NCBI GenBank assembly: GCA_947446815.1
Contig: CANFGT010000003.1
Span: forward strand, 115,943-179,942
DNA from: Acidimicrobiaceae bacterium
GTDB taxonomy: Bacteria > Actinomycetota > Acidimicrobiia > Acidimicrobiales > Ilumatobacteraceae
Direction of reading: 5' to 3'
DNA length: 64,000 nucleotides
Part shown: piece by piece, positions 44,341 through 52,900 of the stretch
How positions within the stretch are numbered: the first letter of the stretch is position 1
Layout: each line of letters begins with the position of its first letter
Program-made: the position numbers and the translations under genes
The notes under the pieces: generated by a model
Seen by the model: the letters and a program-made list of their open reading frames with translations, nothing else
Database searches by the model: none
What the model was told of the DNA's origin: nothing

Positions 44341-45201
44341 TCAGTGTGAATGATCGTGGTCGTGCGTGTGATGCACGTATGTTCTGTCGGAAGTTGCAAA
44401 TCGAATCGCATACACAACGATGAAGACGGTGGTGGCGCCCAAGGTAATAGTGGGTCCTGGCGAGAGATCAAAGTGATACGCCACGATGAAGCCTGCAAGA
44501 ACTTCGGTGAGCCCAATCGTGATGGCAGCACGTGTGATGGAAGCAACGTTGTTGAAGAAGAGGCGAGCTGTTGCGGTGGGGGTGATGAGAAGCGACACCG
44601 TGAGTGCAATACCGACGGTGTTGAGGCACACCACAACGCACACGGCGAGAAGCACCAGCATCGCTGCATCAAGGCGCTGCACGCGGATGCCGATTTGAGT
44701 GGCGTGGTCACGATCGAAGGTGGCGAACTTGAGGTCGTCAAAGCGGAACCACACGAAACCGACAGCAGAGATGGTGAGAAAGAGGGTGATCCAGAGGTCT
44801 GCAGAGTTCACAGTCAGCAACTGACCAAAGAGGAAGTGACTAATGGAGACGTTGGTGTCGAGTTTGCTGAGAAGGAGTGCGCCAAGGGCAAACATGCCGC
44901 TTCCAACAACCGCTATGACGGAGTCTGTTGCAATTCGGCGGTTCTGCGACAAGAAATGAATGATGAGCGCCATGAGAATGCCGGCCACCAGTGCGCCGGG
45001 CAACACGGCATTGGTGCCGAACCATGCAAAACCGAGAGCCACGCCACCAAGAACACTGTGCGACATCGCATCGCCGAGATAGGCGAGCTTGCGAAGTGAG
45101 ATCCACGTGCCAACAACAGGAGCCAAGATGCCCACCATGATGCAGATGAGGCCCGCACGCTGTGTGAAGTCTGATTGGAATGGGTCAAGGAGCCAGCTCA
45201 T
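44341..45201 (-). CDS. znuB: Zinc/manganese ABC transporter permease ZnuB
   Basis: 286 residues, about eight to nine membrane helices of the ABC-3 family. LRKLAYLGDAMSHSVLGGVA is the conserved early loop, and VGIALTVSLLITPTATARLF sits near the middle. The last 11 residues (HHTHDHDHSH at the end) form a His-rich tail able to bind zinc. ATG 45201 overlaps the znuC stop; an upstream in-frame ATG at 45216 lies inside znuC. Last gene of znuACB; a weak TGAGT/ACTCA hairpin lies just past its stop. Confidence 0.93.
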   Translation of the reverse strand: MSWLLDPFQSDFTQRAGLICIMVGILAPVVGTWISLRKLAYLGDAMSHSVLGGVALGFAWFGTNAVLPGALVAGILMALIIHFLSQNRRIATDSVIAVVGSGMFALGALLLSKLDTNVSISHFLFGQLLTVNSADLWITLFLTISAVGFVWFRFDDLKFATFDRDHATQIGIRVQRLDAAMLVLLAVCVVVCLNTVGIALTVSLLITPTATARLFFNNVASITRAAITIGLTEVLAGFIVAYHFDLSPGPTITLGATTVFIVVYAIRFATSDRTYVHHTHDHDHSH

Positions 45202-45935
45202 TGTGCTTGTCCCCATGATGCGTGACTAAAGAGCGCTTCTAACTTCTGCCCGGTGAGTTCAGTGTCGGGCGAGCCATCACCAATGACGCGGCCATTAACG
45301 GCAAGGCATCGCGAGAAACGCGCGCGCACGAGACCAAGGTCGTGTGTGGAGACTAAGATGGAAGTGCCATTCGCACAGAGATTGGCGAAGAGCGCGATGA
45401 GTTCCTCTGTATGACGTGTATCAACACCCGACAATGCTTCATCCAGTAACAACACATTTGCTTCTTGCGCCAATGCGCGCGCTAACAGCACACGTTGCAC
45501 TTGTCCGCCAGAGAGTGTGGAGAGCGAACGAGATTCCATTCCAACGAGATCAACCTGTGCGAGACATGCAGTGACGTGTGCAGTGTCGGCATCGGAGGCG
45601 CGCATGCGACGTCCATGAAAACGACGACGTCCTGCGAGCACGACTTCGCCAACAGTGATGGGGAAGCGAAGGTCGAGATCCGCCTGTTGTGGAATGTATG
45701 CGATTGCTTTGCGCTCGAGGTGATGGCAATGTTCGCCATGCACCACGACATCGCCTTCGTGGTCAACGAAACCTGCCAGAGCTTTGAACATGGTGGATTT
45801 ACCTGCGCCATTGGGGCCAACAACAGCAACGAGTTCACCTGCGCCCACGGCGAAAGACGAATACGACAAGGCCTTGGTGTCGTTATAGGAAACGGCGAGA
45901 TCGATTGCCTGCAGAACGATGCCGCTGTTTGTCAC
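45198..45935 (-). CDS. znuC: Zinc/manganese ABC transporter ATP-binding protein ZnuC
   Basis: 245-residue ATPase. Walker A GPNGAGKST, IAYIPQQADLDLRFPITV around the Q-loop (typical for the Znu/Mnt group), signature LSGGQVQRVLLARAL, Walker B LLLDEALSGVD, switch His in LVSTHDLGLV. The Pro of the usual DEP is Ala (DEA), a tolerated change in this group. Starts and stops overlap both neighbours with ATGA, so the three genes are tightly coupled. Confidence 0.93.
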   Translation of the reverse strand: MTNSGIVLQAIDLAVSYNDTKALSYSSFAVGAGELVAVVGPNGAGKSTMFKALAGFVDHEGDVVVHGEHCHHLERKAIAYIPQQADLDLRFPITVGEVVLAGRRRFHGRRMRASDADTAHVTACLAQVDLVGMESRSLSTLSGGQVQRVLLARALAQEANVLLLDEALSGVDTRHTEELIALFANLCANGTSILVSTHDLGLVRARFSRCLAVNGRVIGDGSPDTELTGQKLEALFSHASWGQAQ

Positions 45936-46879
45936 TTGCAGCCCAACCCAGCAGCGATCTTGCGGATGTTCGACTTCATGATGCTGATGTAGGTCGCTCC
46001 GGCCTTGAGATCTTTTTCCGAAATGGTCTCCACTGCGTCAATTGATTCGACCTTTGCGCCAATCATCTTTGCAAGAGTGTCTGCAAATGCTCGGGGAAGC
46101 ATTTTTTCGTAGAAGACAGTGGTCACGCCGCGTTCTTTTGTATAGAAAGCAGTTCCTTCCAGATCCTTCGCAGACGGTTCCACTTCAGGATCGACACCAG
46201 TAATTGGCATTGTGATGAGATGTGCGCGGACAGCGAAGTACATGAAGGCATCATGCGATGTCACGAGTTGTGGACGTTCACACTTCTTGAAGGTGGTGTC
46301 GATGAGAGCACCGACCTTCTGCAATTCTTCCGCGTAGGTAGTGAGACCTTCAGTCAGAGGAGTAGTGGAAGAAAGTGACTTCACCTTGCTGATTTCCGCT
46401 GCAACAGTGATGGCCATTTCCGACATGTTGTTGGGATCGAGCCACACGTGTGGATCAGGCGGATTGTTGTTCGGACATGCCGGGAGGCAGTACTCCTTAT
46501 CGGAACCTTGTGGGAGTTCTTCCACCGATTGCAAGAGATCGATCGTTGTCACAGTGGAAGGAAGGTTCTTAATGGCCTTCTCAACACTTGGCTGGAATCC
46601 ATCACCCAAATAGAAGACAACATCAGCCTTTGAGAGTTCCACTAACTGTTGAGCGGAGATATCTGTTTCGTGTGGTTCTTTGCCCGCGGGAGTGAGCTGC
46701 AGCAGCTGCACTGTGTCACCAGCGACGCGTTGCACAATTTCCGCCAAGGGGTAGAAGGACACAGCGATCACTGGTCGAGAGTCCGACGACTTTTTCGACC
46801 CGAACAGATTTCCGGGACCTGCACATGCGGATACCGCAAGTGAAAGTGCCATCAGGAAAGAGAGTCGGAAGAACCGCAT
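45932..46879 (-). CDS. znuA: Zinc/manganese ABC transporter substrate-binding lipoprotein ZnuA
   Basis: 315 residues from ATG 46879. The signal peptide ends in AVSACAG (C19 lipidated). Family blocks: VSFYPLAEIVQRVAGD, KEPHETDISAQQ (first metal His), PDPHVWLDPNNMSEMA (second His), SHDAFMYFA (third His), and a late YEKMLPRAFADTLAKMIGA. The usual His-rich loop of ZnuA is replaced by a short Cys/Asn/Pro loop (CLPACPNNNPPDP). Zn versus Mn cannot be settled, but the Zur-like box upstream and the His tail of ZnuB favour zinc. Confidence 0.92.
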   Translation of the reverse strand: MRFFRLSFLMALSLAVSACAGPGNLFGSKKSSDSRPVIAVSFYPLAEIVQRVAGDTVQLLQLTPAGKEPHETDISAQQLVELSKADVVFYLGDGFQPSVEKAIKNLPSTVTTIDLLQSVEELPQGSDKEYCLPACPNNNPPDPHVWLDPNNMSEMAITVAAEISKVKSLSSTTPLTEGLTTYAEELQKVGALIDTTFKKCERPQLVTSHDAFMYFAVRAHLITMPITGVDPEVEPSAKDLEGTAFYTKERGVTTVFYEKMLPRAFADTLAKMIGAKVESIDAVETISEKDLKAGATYISIMKSNIRKIAAGLGCK

Positions 46880-46898
46880 TCCTTCAGAATACACAAAA

Positions 46899-46922
46899 TG
46901 AGAACCATTCCCAATATGGGAA
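46899..46922. promoter_or_regulatory. Overlapping Zur-like palindromes upstream of znuA
   Basis: TGAGAACCATTCCCA (46899-46913) is a 6-3-6 imperfect palindrome, and TTCCCAATATGGGAA (46908-46922) a perfect one sharing the central half-site. It lies 19 bp upstream of the znuA ATG, in the gap after the TRIC gene. The first resembles the actinobacterial Zur consensus. Confidence 0.5.
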
Positions 46923-46929
46923 AGACTGT

Positions 46930-47577
46930 TTATTCAGCGGAGCGGGGCATCGGAGCTGACCATTGCTTCCAGCGACTAATGACACGTAAGCCGAATGCAG
47001 CAGCGATGGCAACAGACGCGGTTGCAACGTTGTTGAAATCTGCTTTGTCTCCAACAACAACGATGATCGTTGCAAGCAGTGCTGCAGTCGCGTAGATCTC
47101 GCGATGAAGAACAGCAGGAATTTCACGTACCAAGACATCTCGAATGATTCCTCCGCCAATTGCCGTGAGTAATCCGATGCCACATGCACCGACAGCAGGT
47201 ACGCCGAAGTCGAGAGCCTTGCGTGCGCCAGCAACAGCGAAGAGTCCGAGTCCGGCTGCATCAACCAGAAGGAATACGCGCGAGAGGCGAGCCATCGCTG
47301 GGTGCACATAGAACACGATGAGGCCGACAACGACGGGAACGAGGAGGTAGCGGCCGTCTGTGAGAGCTGCGGCGGGGGTGGAACCGATGAGGGCATCGCG
47401 CATGAACCCACCACCGATGCCAGTGGCGACGGAGAGGAAGAGCACACCGAACAAGTCCAGGTTTTTGTCGACCCCAGCGAGTGCTCCGGAGACTCCGAAG
47501 ACAGCAATTCCGACGAGGTCGAGGACGAGAAGGAGGGTGGTTGCCGACATCTCTCCAAAGTAGGCGATGAGGGTCAC
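46930..47577 (-). CDS. TRIC-type (UPF0126) cation channel-like membrane protein
   Basis: 215 residues, seven membrane helices in two homologous halves. Each half has the glycine signature followed by Arg-Asp: ATGIGGGFMRDAL and LTAIGGGIIRDVL. Bacterial relatives of trimeric intracellular cation channels conduct K+ or similar ions; the role here is unknown. It lies upstream of znuA on the same strand with 50 bp between them, and the Zur-like box sits in that gap. Divergent from the HAD phosphatase gene, 13 bp apart. Confidence 0.85.
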   Translation of the reverse strand: MTLIAYFGEMSATTLLLVLDLVGIAVFGVSGALAGVDKNLDLFGVLFLSVATGIGGGFMRDALIGSTPAAALTDGRYLLVPVVVGLIVFYVHPAMARLSRVFLLVDAAGLGLFAVAGARKALDFGVPAVGACGIGLLTAIGGGIIRDVLVREIPAVLHREIYATAALLATIIVVVGDKADFNNVATASVAIAAAFGLRVISRWKQWSAPMPRSAE

Positions 47578-47590
47578 CTAGGGTGATCAA

Positions 47591-48268
47591 ATGACCTCTC
47601 GCAATGTGCTGTTTTGGGACCTCGACGGAACGATTGCAGACTCGGGTGCAGGCATCACTGCATCGATGAATGAAATCTTTGCAAACGTCGGTGCAGAAGC
47701 GATGAGTGATGTTGAAATTCGTCGCGTGATTGGTCCACCACTGCAAACAACGATGCCTGAATTGTTGTCACGAAGAGGTCTTGATTTTGCACGCAGTGAA
47801 GAGTTCATTCACGAGTACCGACGTGTGTACAAAGAGCATCATTTGCCACACACTCCGGTCATTGATGGCATGCGTGATGTCATTGAGATGTTGTCGCAGC
47901 ATTGGCATCTTGCAGTCGTGACAGCGAAGCCGCAAGAGCAAGCTGTGGTCGCAATTCGAGCAACTGGTTTGGACCATCACATGGTCACAGTGGTTGGTCC
48001 TGCTGCAGATGCACCGGTTCATAAATCAGTTTTATTGCGTCGCGCACTTGTTGATGTGGAACGTGAATTAGGTGTAACTCCAACGTTGGAAAAGTGTTGG
48101 ATGATTGGTGATCGCAATCACGATATTGAAGCCGGTGTACAAGTTGGAACGAACGCGGCAGGTGTTCTCTGGGGCTACGGAGATCACGCGGAACTCGCGT
48201 CGGCCGGAGCCCATGCCATTGTTTCTCATCCCACGGAACTCTTGTCCTTATTGCTTCCGAGCGATTGA
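47591..48268 (+). CDS. HAD-superfamily hydrolase (phosphoglycolate phosphatase-like)
   Basis: 225 residues. HAD motif I is FWDLDGTIADS (nucleophile D10, acid/base D12), motif II VVTAKP, motif III around VHKSVLL, and motif IV MIGDRNHDIEAG. The helical cap follows motif I (subclass IA). It resembles Gph/PGP-type phosphatases. Substrate uncertain; phosphoglycolate or another small phosphate ester is likely. The MftD-like gene follows after 63 bp. Confidence 0.88.
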   Translation: MTSRNVLFWDLDGTIADSGAGITASMNEIFANVGAEAMSDVEIRRVIGPPLQTTMPELLSRRGLDFARSEEFIHEYRRVYKEHHLPHTPVIDGMRDVIEMLSQHWHLAVVTAKPQEQAVVAIRATGLDHHMVTVVGPAADAPVHKSVLLRRALVDVERELGVTPTLEKCWMIGDRNHDIEAGVQVGTNAAGVLWGYGDHAELASAGAHAIVSHPTELLSLLLPSD

Positions 48269-48331
48269 TTGGGGAGCCCAAAGGGGTGCCTCGGTACAAT
48301 GGGGAACCCCCCGTTTTTGAAGGACACACCA

Positions 48332-49507
48332 ATGGCAAATGCATGGTTTGAAACAGTCGCAGAGGCACAACGTCGCGCAAAGAAGCGCTTGCCGAAGTCT
48401 GTTTATGGTGCGTTGATTGCAGGCTCTGAAAAGGGTCTCTCAACAGCTGACAACCTTGCATCTTTCGATCAACTTGGCTTTGCTCCACACGTTGCAGGTC
48501 TCTCGAATGAGCGCACCATGAACACCACAATCATGGGTCAAGAAATCGGAATGCCGATCATCATTTCTCCGACTGGTGTGCAAGCAGTGCATCCACAAGG
48601 TGAAGTTGCAATCGCTCGCGCTGCGCAAAATCGCGGCATCCCCATGGGTCTCAGTTCGTTCGCTTCGAAGTCTGTTGAAGACGTTGCAGCAGTCAACGAC
48701 AAAACGTTTTTCCAGATGTATTGGTGTGGAGATAAAGACACGCTTGTGCAACGAATGAATCGCGCACGTGAAGCTGGTGCGAAGGGTCTCATCGTGACTC
48801 TCGACTGGTCATTTTCGAACGGTCGCGACTGGGGTAGCCCATGGATTCCAGAAAAAATTGACCTGAAAGCCGCCATCAAATTGGCACCCGAAGTTCTGCA
48901 GAAGCCGGGCTGGCTTTTGGCCTTCGCAAAGACCGGTCGCATCCCCGATTTGACCGCTCCGAACATGGCCAAGCCAGGCGAAAAGGCACCCACATTCTTC
49001 GGTGCCTACTACGAGTGGATGCAGACCCCTCTTCCCACCTGGGAAGACATCTCGTGGTTGCGCGAACAGTGGGGTGGTCCCTTCATGGTGAAGGGTGTCA
49101 GCCGCGTGGATGACGCCAAGCGCGTTGTCGACCTCGGTGCAACAGCGCTCTCGGTTTCGAACCACGGTGGTAACAACCTTGACGGCACGCCTGCACCTAT
49201 TCGCGCGCTGCCTGCAGTTGCCGATGCAGTGGGCTCACAGATTGAAGTCGTTCTTGATGGTGGCGTACGTCGTGGCTCCGACGTTGTGAAAGCACTTGCA
49301 CTTGGTGCACGTGCAGTCATGATTGGTCGCGCGTACTTGTGGGGCCTCGCAGCAAACGGTCAAGCAGGTGTCGAGAACGTTCTTGATGTCATGCGTGGTG
49401 GAATTGATTCAGCACTTCTTGGTATCGGCAAGTCATCGATTCATGATTTAGATCGTGACGATGTTGTTGCACCTGACGGTTTCTTCCGTTCACTCGGCAC
49501 GAAGTAA
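48332..49507 (+). CDS. FMN-dependent alpha-hydroxy-acid oxidase family, MftD-like (pre-mycofactocin synthase type)
   Basis: 391 residues from ATG 48332, with AAGGA 8 nt upstream. It has the FMN TIM-barrel of lactate/glycolate oxidases, with FMVKGV (K254) and H278 in SVSNHGGNNLDGTP. The usual active-site Arg of the SNHGxRQLD motif is Asn here, and the barrel has RDWGSPWIPEKI and RAYLWGLAANGQAGVENVLD, all typical of MftD. MftD oxidatively deaminates the mycofactocin precursor. No mftA, mftB, mftC, mftE or mftF is within the window. I leave the gene symbol blank because an orphan lactate-type oxidase is the alternative. Confidence 0.82.
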   Translation: MANAWFETVAEAQRRAKKRLPKSVYGALIAGSEKGLSTADNLASFDQLGFAPHVAGLSNERTMNTTIMGQEIGMPIIISPTGVQAVHPQGEVAIARAAQNRGIPMGLSSFASKSVEDVAAVNDKTFFQMYWCGDKDTLVQRMNRAREAGAKGLIVTLDWSFSNGRDWGSPWIPEKIDLKAAIKLAPEVLQKPGWLLAFAKTGRIPDLTAPNMAKPGEKAPTFFGAYYEWMQTPLPTWEDISWLREQWGGPFMVKGVSRVDDAKRVVDLGATALSVSNHGGNNLDGTPAPIRALPAVADAVGSQIEVVLDGGVRRGSDVVKALALGARAVMIGRAYLWGLAANGQAGVENVLDVMRGGIDSALLGIGKSSIHDLDRDDVVAPDGFFRSLGTK

Positions 49508-49516
49508 CTCGTTCAC

Positions 49517-49536
49517 ACTTCGCGATAACGCGGAGT
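49517..49536 (+). terminator. Short hairpin after the MftD-like gene
   Basis: ACTTCGCG pairs with CGCGGAGT around ATAA, starting 9 bp after the stop. AT-rich sequence follows but no clean U-run, so termination strength is uncertain. Confidence 0.45.
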
Positions 49537-49782
49537 AATTCATTCTTCGTATTGGTCTCGACGTCGAGCGTGGAGACTTGAACGATTTAGTTTTCCTGTG
49601 CAACCACCCCGGATTTTGGGGTTCTAGACGTAACTTTCAAAAAAAGTTTTTGGCCTTCACCAGTTGATGATCTTCAGCCACTTATCGGAGTCTTTTTTCT
49701 CCCTGTGGACAGCCAGTGGGTCATCCCTATTTTTCCTTCATGACTGATAAGGGATAAATGAAACACCTCAACCTCGAGTCCA

Positions 49783-49808
49783 ACTTGAGGGTTGATTACT
49801 TGAGGGTT
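49783..49808 (+). repeat. Direct repeats ACTTGAGGGTT in the giant-gene leader
   Basis: ACTTGAGGGTT occurs at 49783-49793 and 49798-49808, 15 bp apart. An imperfect inverted copy, CAACCTCGAGT, precedes them at 49769-49779. A regulator site is possible; nothing identifies the protein. Confidence 0.45.
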
Positions 49809-49847
49809 TATCCACACCCCAATCCTTGCAAACCCTTACCAGTAAAA

Positions 49848-49923
49848 GATTTCCGCAGATTTTGCCTTTGAGAACGCTGAAAAATGCGCCCTAGCATTTT
49901 TCGGGTAGCGCAAAGCGGAAATC
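49848..49923 (+). promoter_or_regulatory. Long imperfect hairpin in the 5' leader of the giant gene
   Basis: Four nested stems fit one hairpin: GATTTCCG with CGGAAATC, CTTTG with CAAAG, CGCT with AGCG, and AAAAATGC with GCATTTTT around GCCCTA. That gives 25 base pairs over 76 nt, ending 54 nt before the GTG start. It may be a cis-regulatory RNA or mRNA stabiliser. It matches no riboswitch class I can name. Confidence 0.55.
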
Positions 49924-49977
49924 CTTTTCCCTCTTGCGTTTCGTACCAAAAACATCCAAGACACGAGGGGCGAATTC

Positions 49978-52900
49978 GTGAAACTTTTAATGCGAGGTAG
50001 GTCAGTACCTACCCCGGCATCTGCGAGAAGCAGAGCGTCGGTCATCAATCAACTCAATCGAGAACTACGACGTGCATCGCGCGTCGCTCTCGCACTTTTC
50101 ATCGCAGCTTCCACTGCGCTTCCATTCATGCCGTCATCGATCGCCCTCGCTGACGCTGTGAACACAAACGTTGCACCTGGTACGAGCAACGCGAATAACA
50201 ACACTTCGAACGGAACGCCCTCCGGTACGAAGCCAATCACGCCAACAGTGACTCCAGTGACAACTCCGGCCAATGCAGCTTCGCCCGTTGCAATGCCAAC
50301 TGTTCCATCTGGACTCATCATCACTCCCGATGATGAGAAGCTCACTGTGCGTTGGAACGCTGCTGCATCCAAAGAGAAGGTCACGGGATACGCAGTGTCC
50401 TGGAGCACCGACGGTCGCACGTGGACGCCGGTGACTTCCGCTCGGACGTCGGCCAACACTTCAGTGGTGGTTGAGGGTTTGACGAACGGCGTGGTCGTCT
50501 ACGTCCAAGTTGCTGCCGTCAACTCGTCGGGAACTGGACCGAGCATCTCTTCTTCGGGAATTCCTGCAGCAGATGCTTCGGCACCTCGCGGTGCGGCTTC
50601 CACCGCAACGCCTGCTAGCGGTACTCCTTATGCCGATGCTGTGCGCGGTGATTCGCCGGCTGGTTTCTGGCAATTTGCGGACACTCCTTCGAACACCGTG
50701 GCGGATGCAAGTGCGGCCGGAGTCTTGACGGGCGTTCCTTCCTTCGGAATGCCTGCCCCAATTGGTGGCATTACTGCGGGTTATCTCCAGGGCAGGGAAC
50801 TGTCATCGAATATCAACGTGGCAAATGTCTTCACTCTTGAAGGTTGGGTAAACCCATCTTCGATCAACGGTGATGCTTCAACTGTGGCCCGAGTGGGGAA
50901 CACCATGAATGGATCGTTCATGCGAGTGACTGCGGGCGGAGCTCTGCAATTTATTGGCTTCGCAAACAGCGTGGTGTCAAAGGTGGAGTCTGTTCGTGGA
51001 CTTGTTCTGCCAGGTACGTGGTCGCATGTGGTGGCGACATACAGCAACGGCCAAGTAGTTCTGTATGTGAATGGCGAACGAGTGGGTTCGGGCACCTCGG
51101 CTGCGTCTGGTGGCGCTTACGTCATTGGCGGCTCAAATGATTCTGGATTCGCCTTCAATGGCTCCGTAGCGAACTTCGCTGTGTATCGCTCTGTGCTTGC
51201 TGCATCGGATGTGTCGGCACATTGGTCTGCTGCCGGTTATCGCGTCGGAACAGGAACCACACCTTCAGCACGAGCAGGGGATTCATTCGTCATTGTTGAA
51301 TGGACAACTCCTGCATCTGATGGTGGTTCTCGCATCCTTGGCTACAACGTTCAGGTGCTCACTGCTTCTGGGTGGGTTGATGCGATTGCGAATACATATT
51401 CATCATCTACTTCTGCATTCGTCACGCAGTTGGAAAATGGAACACGTCTGTCGAACGGTACGGCGTACCAGTTCCGCGTTCGCGCTGTCACCAGCGTTGG
51501 TGCAGGTGCCGCAAGCGGTGCAGTCACTGCAACACCTCGTGGTGTGGCCTCGGCCCCTACGAACTTTGACGTCACTGTTCCGTCAATTGGTCGCGTGAGC
51601 CTTGATTGGGCCGCACCGAGCAACAACGGCGGCTTTGCCATTAGCGGTTATCGCGTGGAGATCTCTAGCGATGGAAACTCATGGCGCACGTTTGCATCAG
51701 CAAGTGCTGACACAACAACTTTGTCGATGACAGATGTTGTGACGGGAACTCCATTTGCTGATGAGGTGTATTACTTCCGCGTCCGTGCTGAGTCATCAGC
51801 TGGCGCAGGACAAACTTCTGTTGCCGTTCCGGTTGCTCCACGACGTGCAACACAACCTGCACGTAGCCAGTCGATTGTTGAGAACAATGCTGCGCCAACT
51901 TCTGTTTTCGAACGGGAGCAGTCTGTCCTTTCTGCAGAAGCAGGAATCATCGATGCAGTTGCACGCATTTACGCAACTAGCGGTGTACCAGGTCGTGTTG
52001 ATGCGCTCATCGCAACAGCGACAAATGGCGGCCTGACGTTGACCTGGAATACGCCAAGCGATACAGGGACAAGTGCGTTGACTGGTTTTGTCCTGCAGTC
52101 ATCAACCGATGGAGCCGTGTGGGTCAACGTCAGCTCTTCTGCAACATCTCCATACGCAATCGGATCTCTGGTAGCTGGCACGCAGTACATGTACCGCGTG
52201 TACGCAACAAATGCTTCAGGTACCGGCACACCAACAACAGTCATCGGCATGGCCGGCGGTAACACGGCTGGAAACTTTGCATCAGCACCAACGGGCAGCA
52301 ATGCATCTGCGGGAACGATTCCAGTTTCTGGTTCAACAAATATCGATTCGTACACATCGTCAGTACTTGCTGACAGCCCAACCGGATTCTGGAAACTGAG
52401 TGACGCTTCGGGCGCAACATCAGCAGCAGATTCGGGAAGTGCTGGAGCAAACGGAGTTCCTACTGCCGTGACATTTGGCAATGGATCAAACGTTTCTCCG
52501 TTGGGCGCAGGTCAGTTGGCTGCATCATTTAATGGAACGTCATCAAAGATTGTTGTTCCCGATAACGCTGCATGGAACTCAAGTTCCATGACGGTGGAAG
52601 CTTGGATAAAGCCTGGCGCGTCTCAGACAACAAACTTTGCTGCAATTCTTGGTCGCAACACTGCGAGTAACGGTTGGTGGATGGAGCAAACCAACGCAGG
52701 GCAGCTCTTCGCGTGGGTGAATGGCGTCAGTCTGATCTCAGCGTCTGGTGTCATCACGCCAAGCAGATGGCAACACATTGCAATGACGTATGACGGAAGC
52801 GTTATCAAGCTGTATGTCAATGGTGTGGTTGTTGCATCTGCGGCAGCTCCGAATATTGAAGTGCAGACGTTGGCAGCTCCATTCCAAATCGGTGCACGCA

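Larger units (their letters stand above)
49508..49977. other. 470-bp leader/intergenic region before the giant FN3 gene
   Basis: No coding sequence seen. It contains a short hairpin after the MftD-like gene (49517-49536), two direct repeats of ACTTGAGGGTT, a single TTATCCACA (49808-49816), a long imperfect hairpin (49848-49923) and the ribosome site GAGGGG (49965-49970). CCCTC at 49930-49934 can pair with GAGGG of that site. The region is more AT-rich than neighbouring genes. Confidence 0.6.

Noticed and set aside
49808..49816. TTATCCACA, a perfect DnaA-box consensus, in the giant-gene leader
   Set aside because: Only one copy, no dnaA/dnaN/gyrB nearby and no cluster of boxes, so no evidence for an origin.
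49903..49918. GGGTAGCGCAAAGCGG resembles the CGCAAAGC block of c-di-GMP-I (GEMM) riboswitches, with GCAAACCC upstream at 49828
   Set aside because: The blocks are far apart, the second GEMM helix is missing, and the bases are better explained by the long hairpin; I would not name a riboswitch class without a covariance search.
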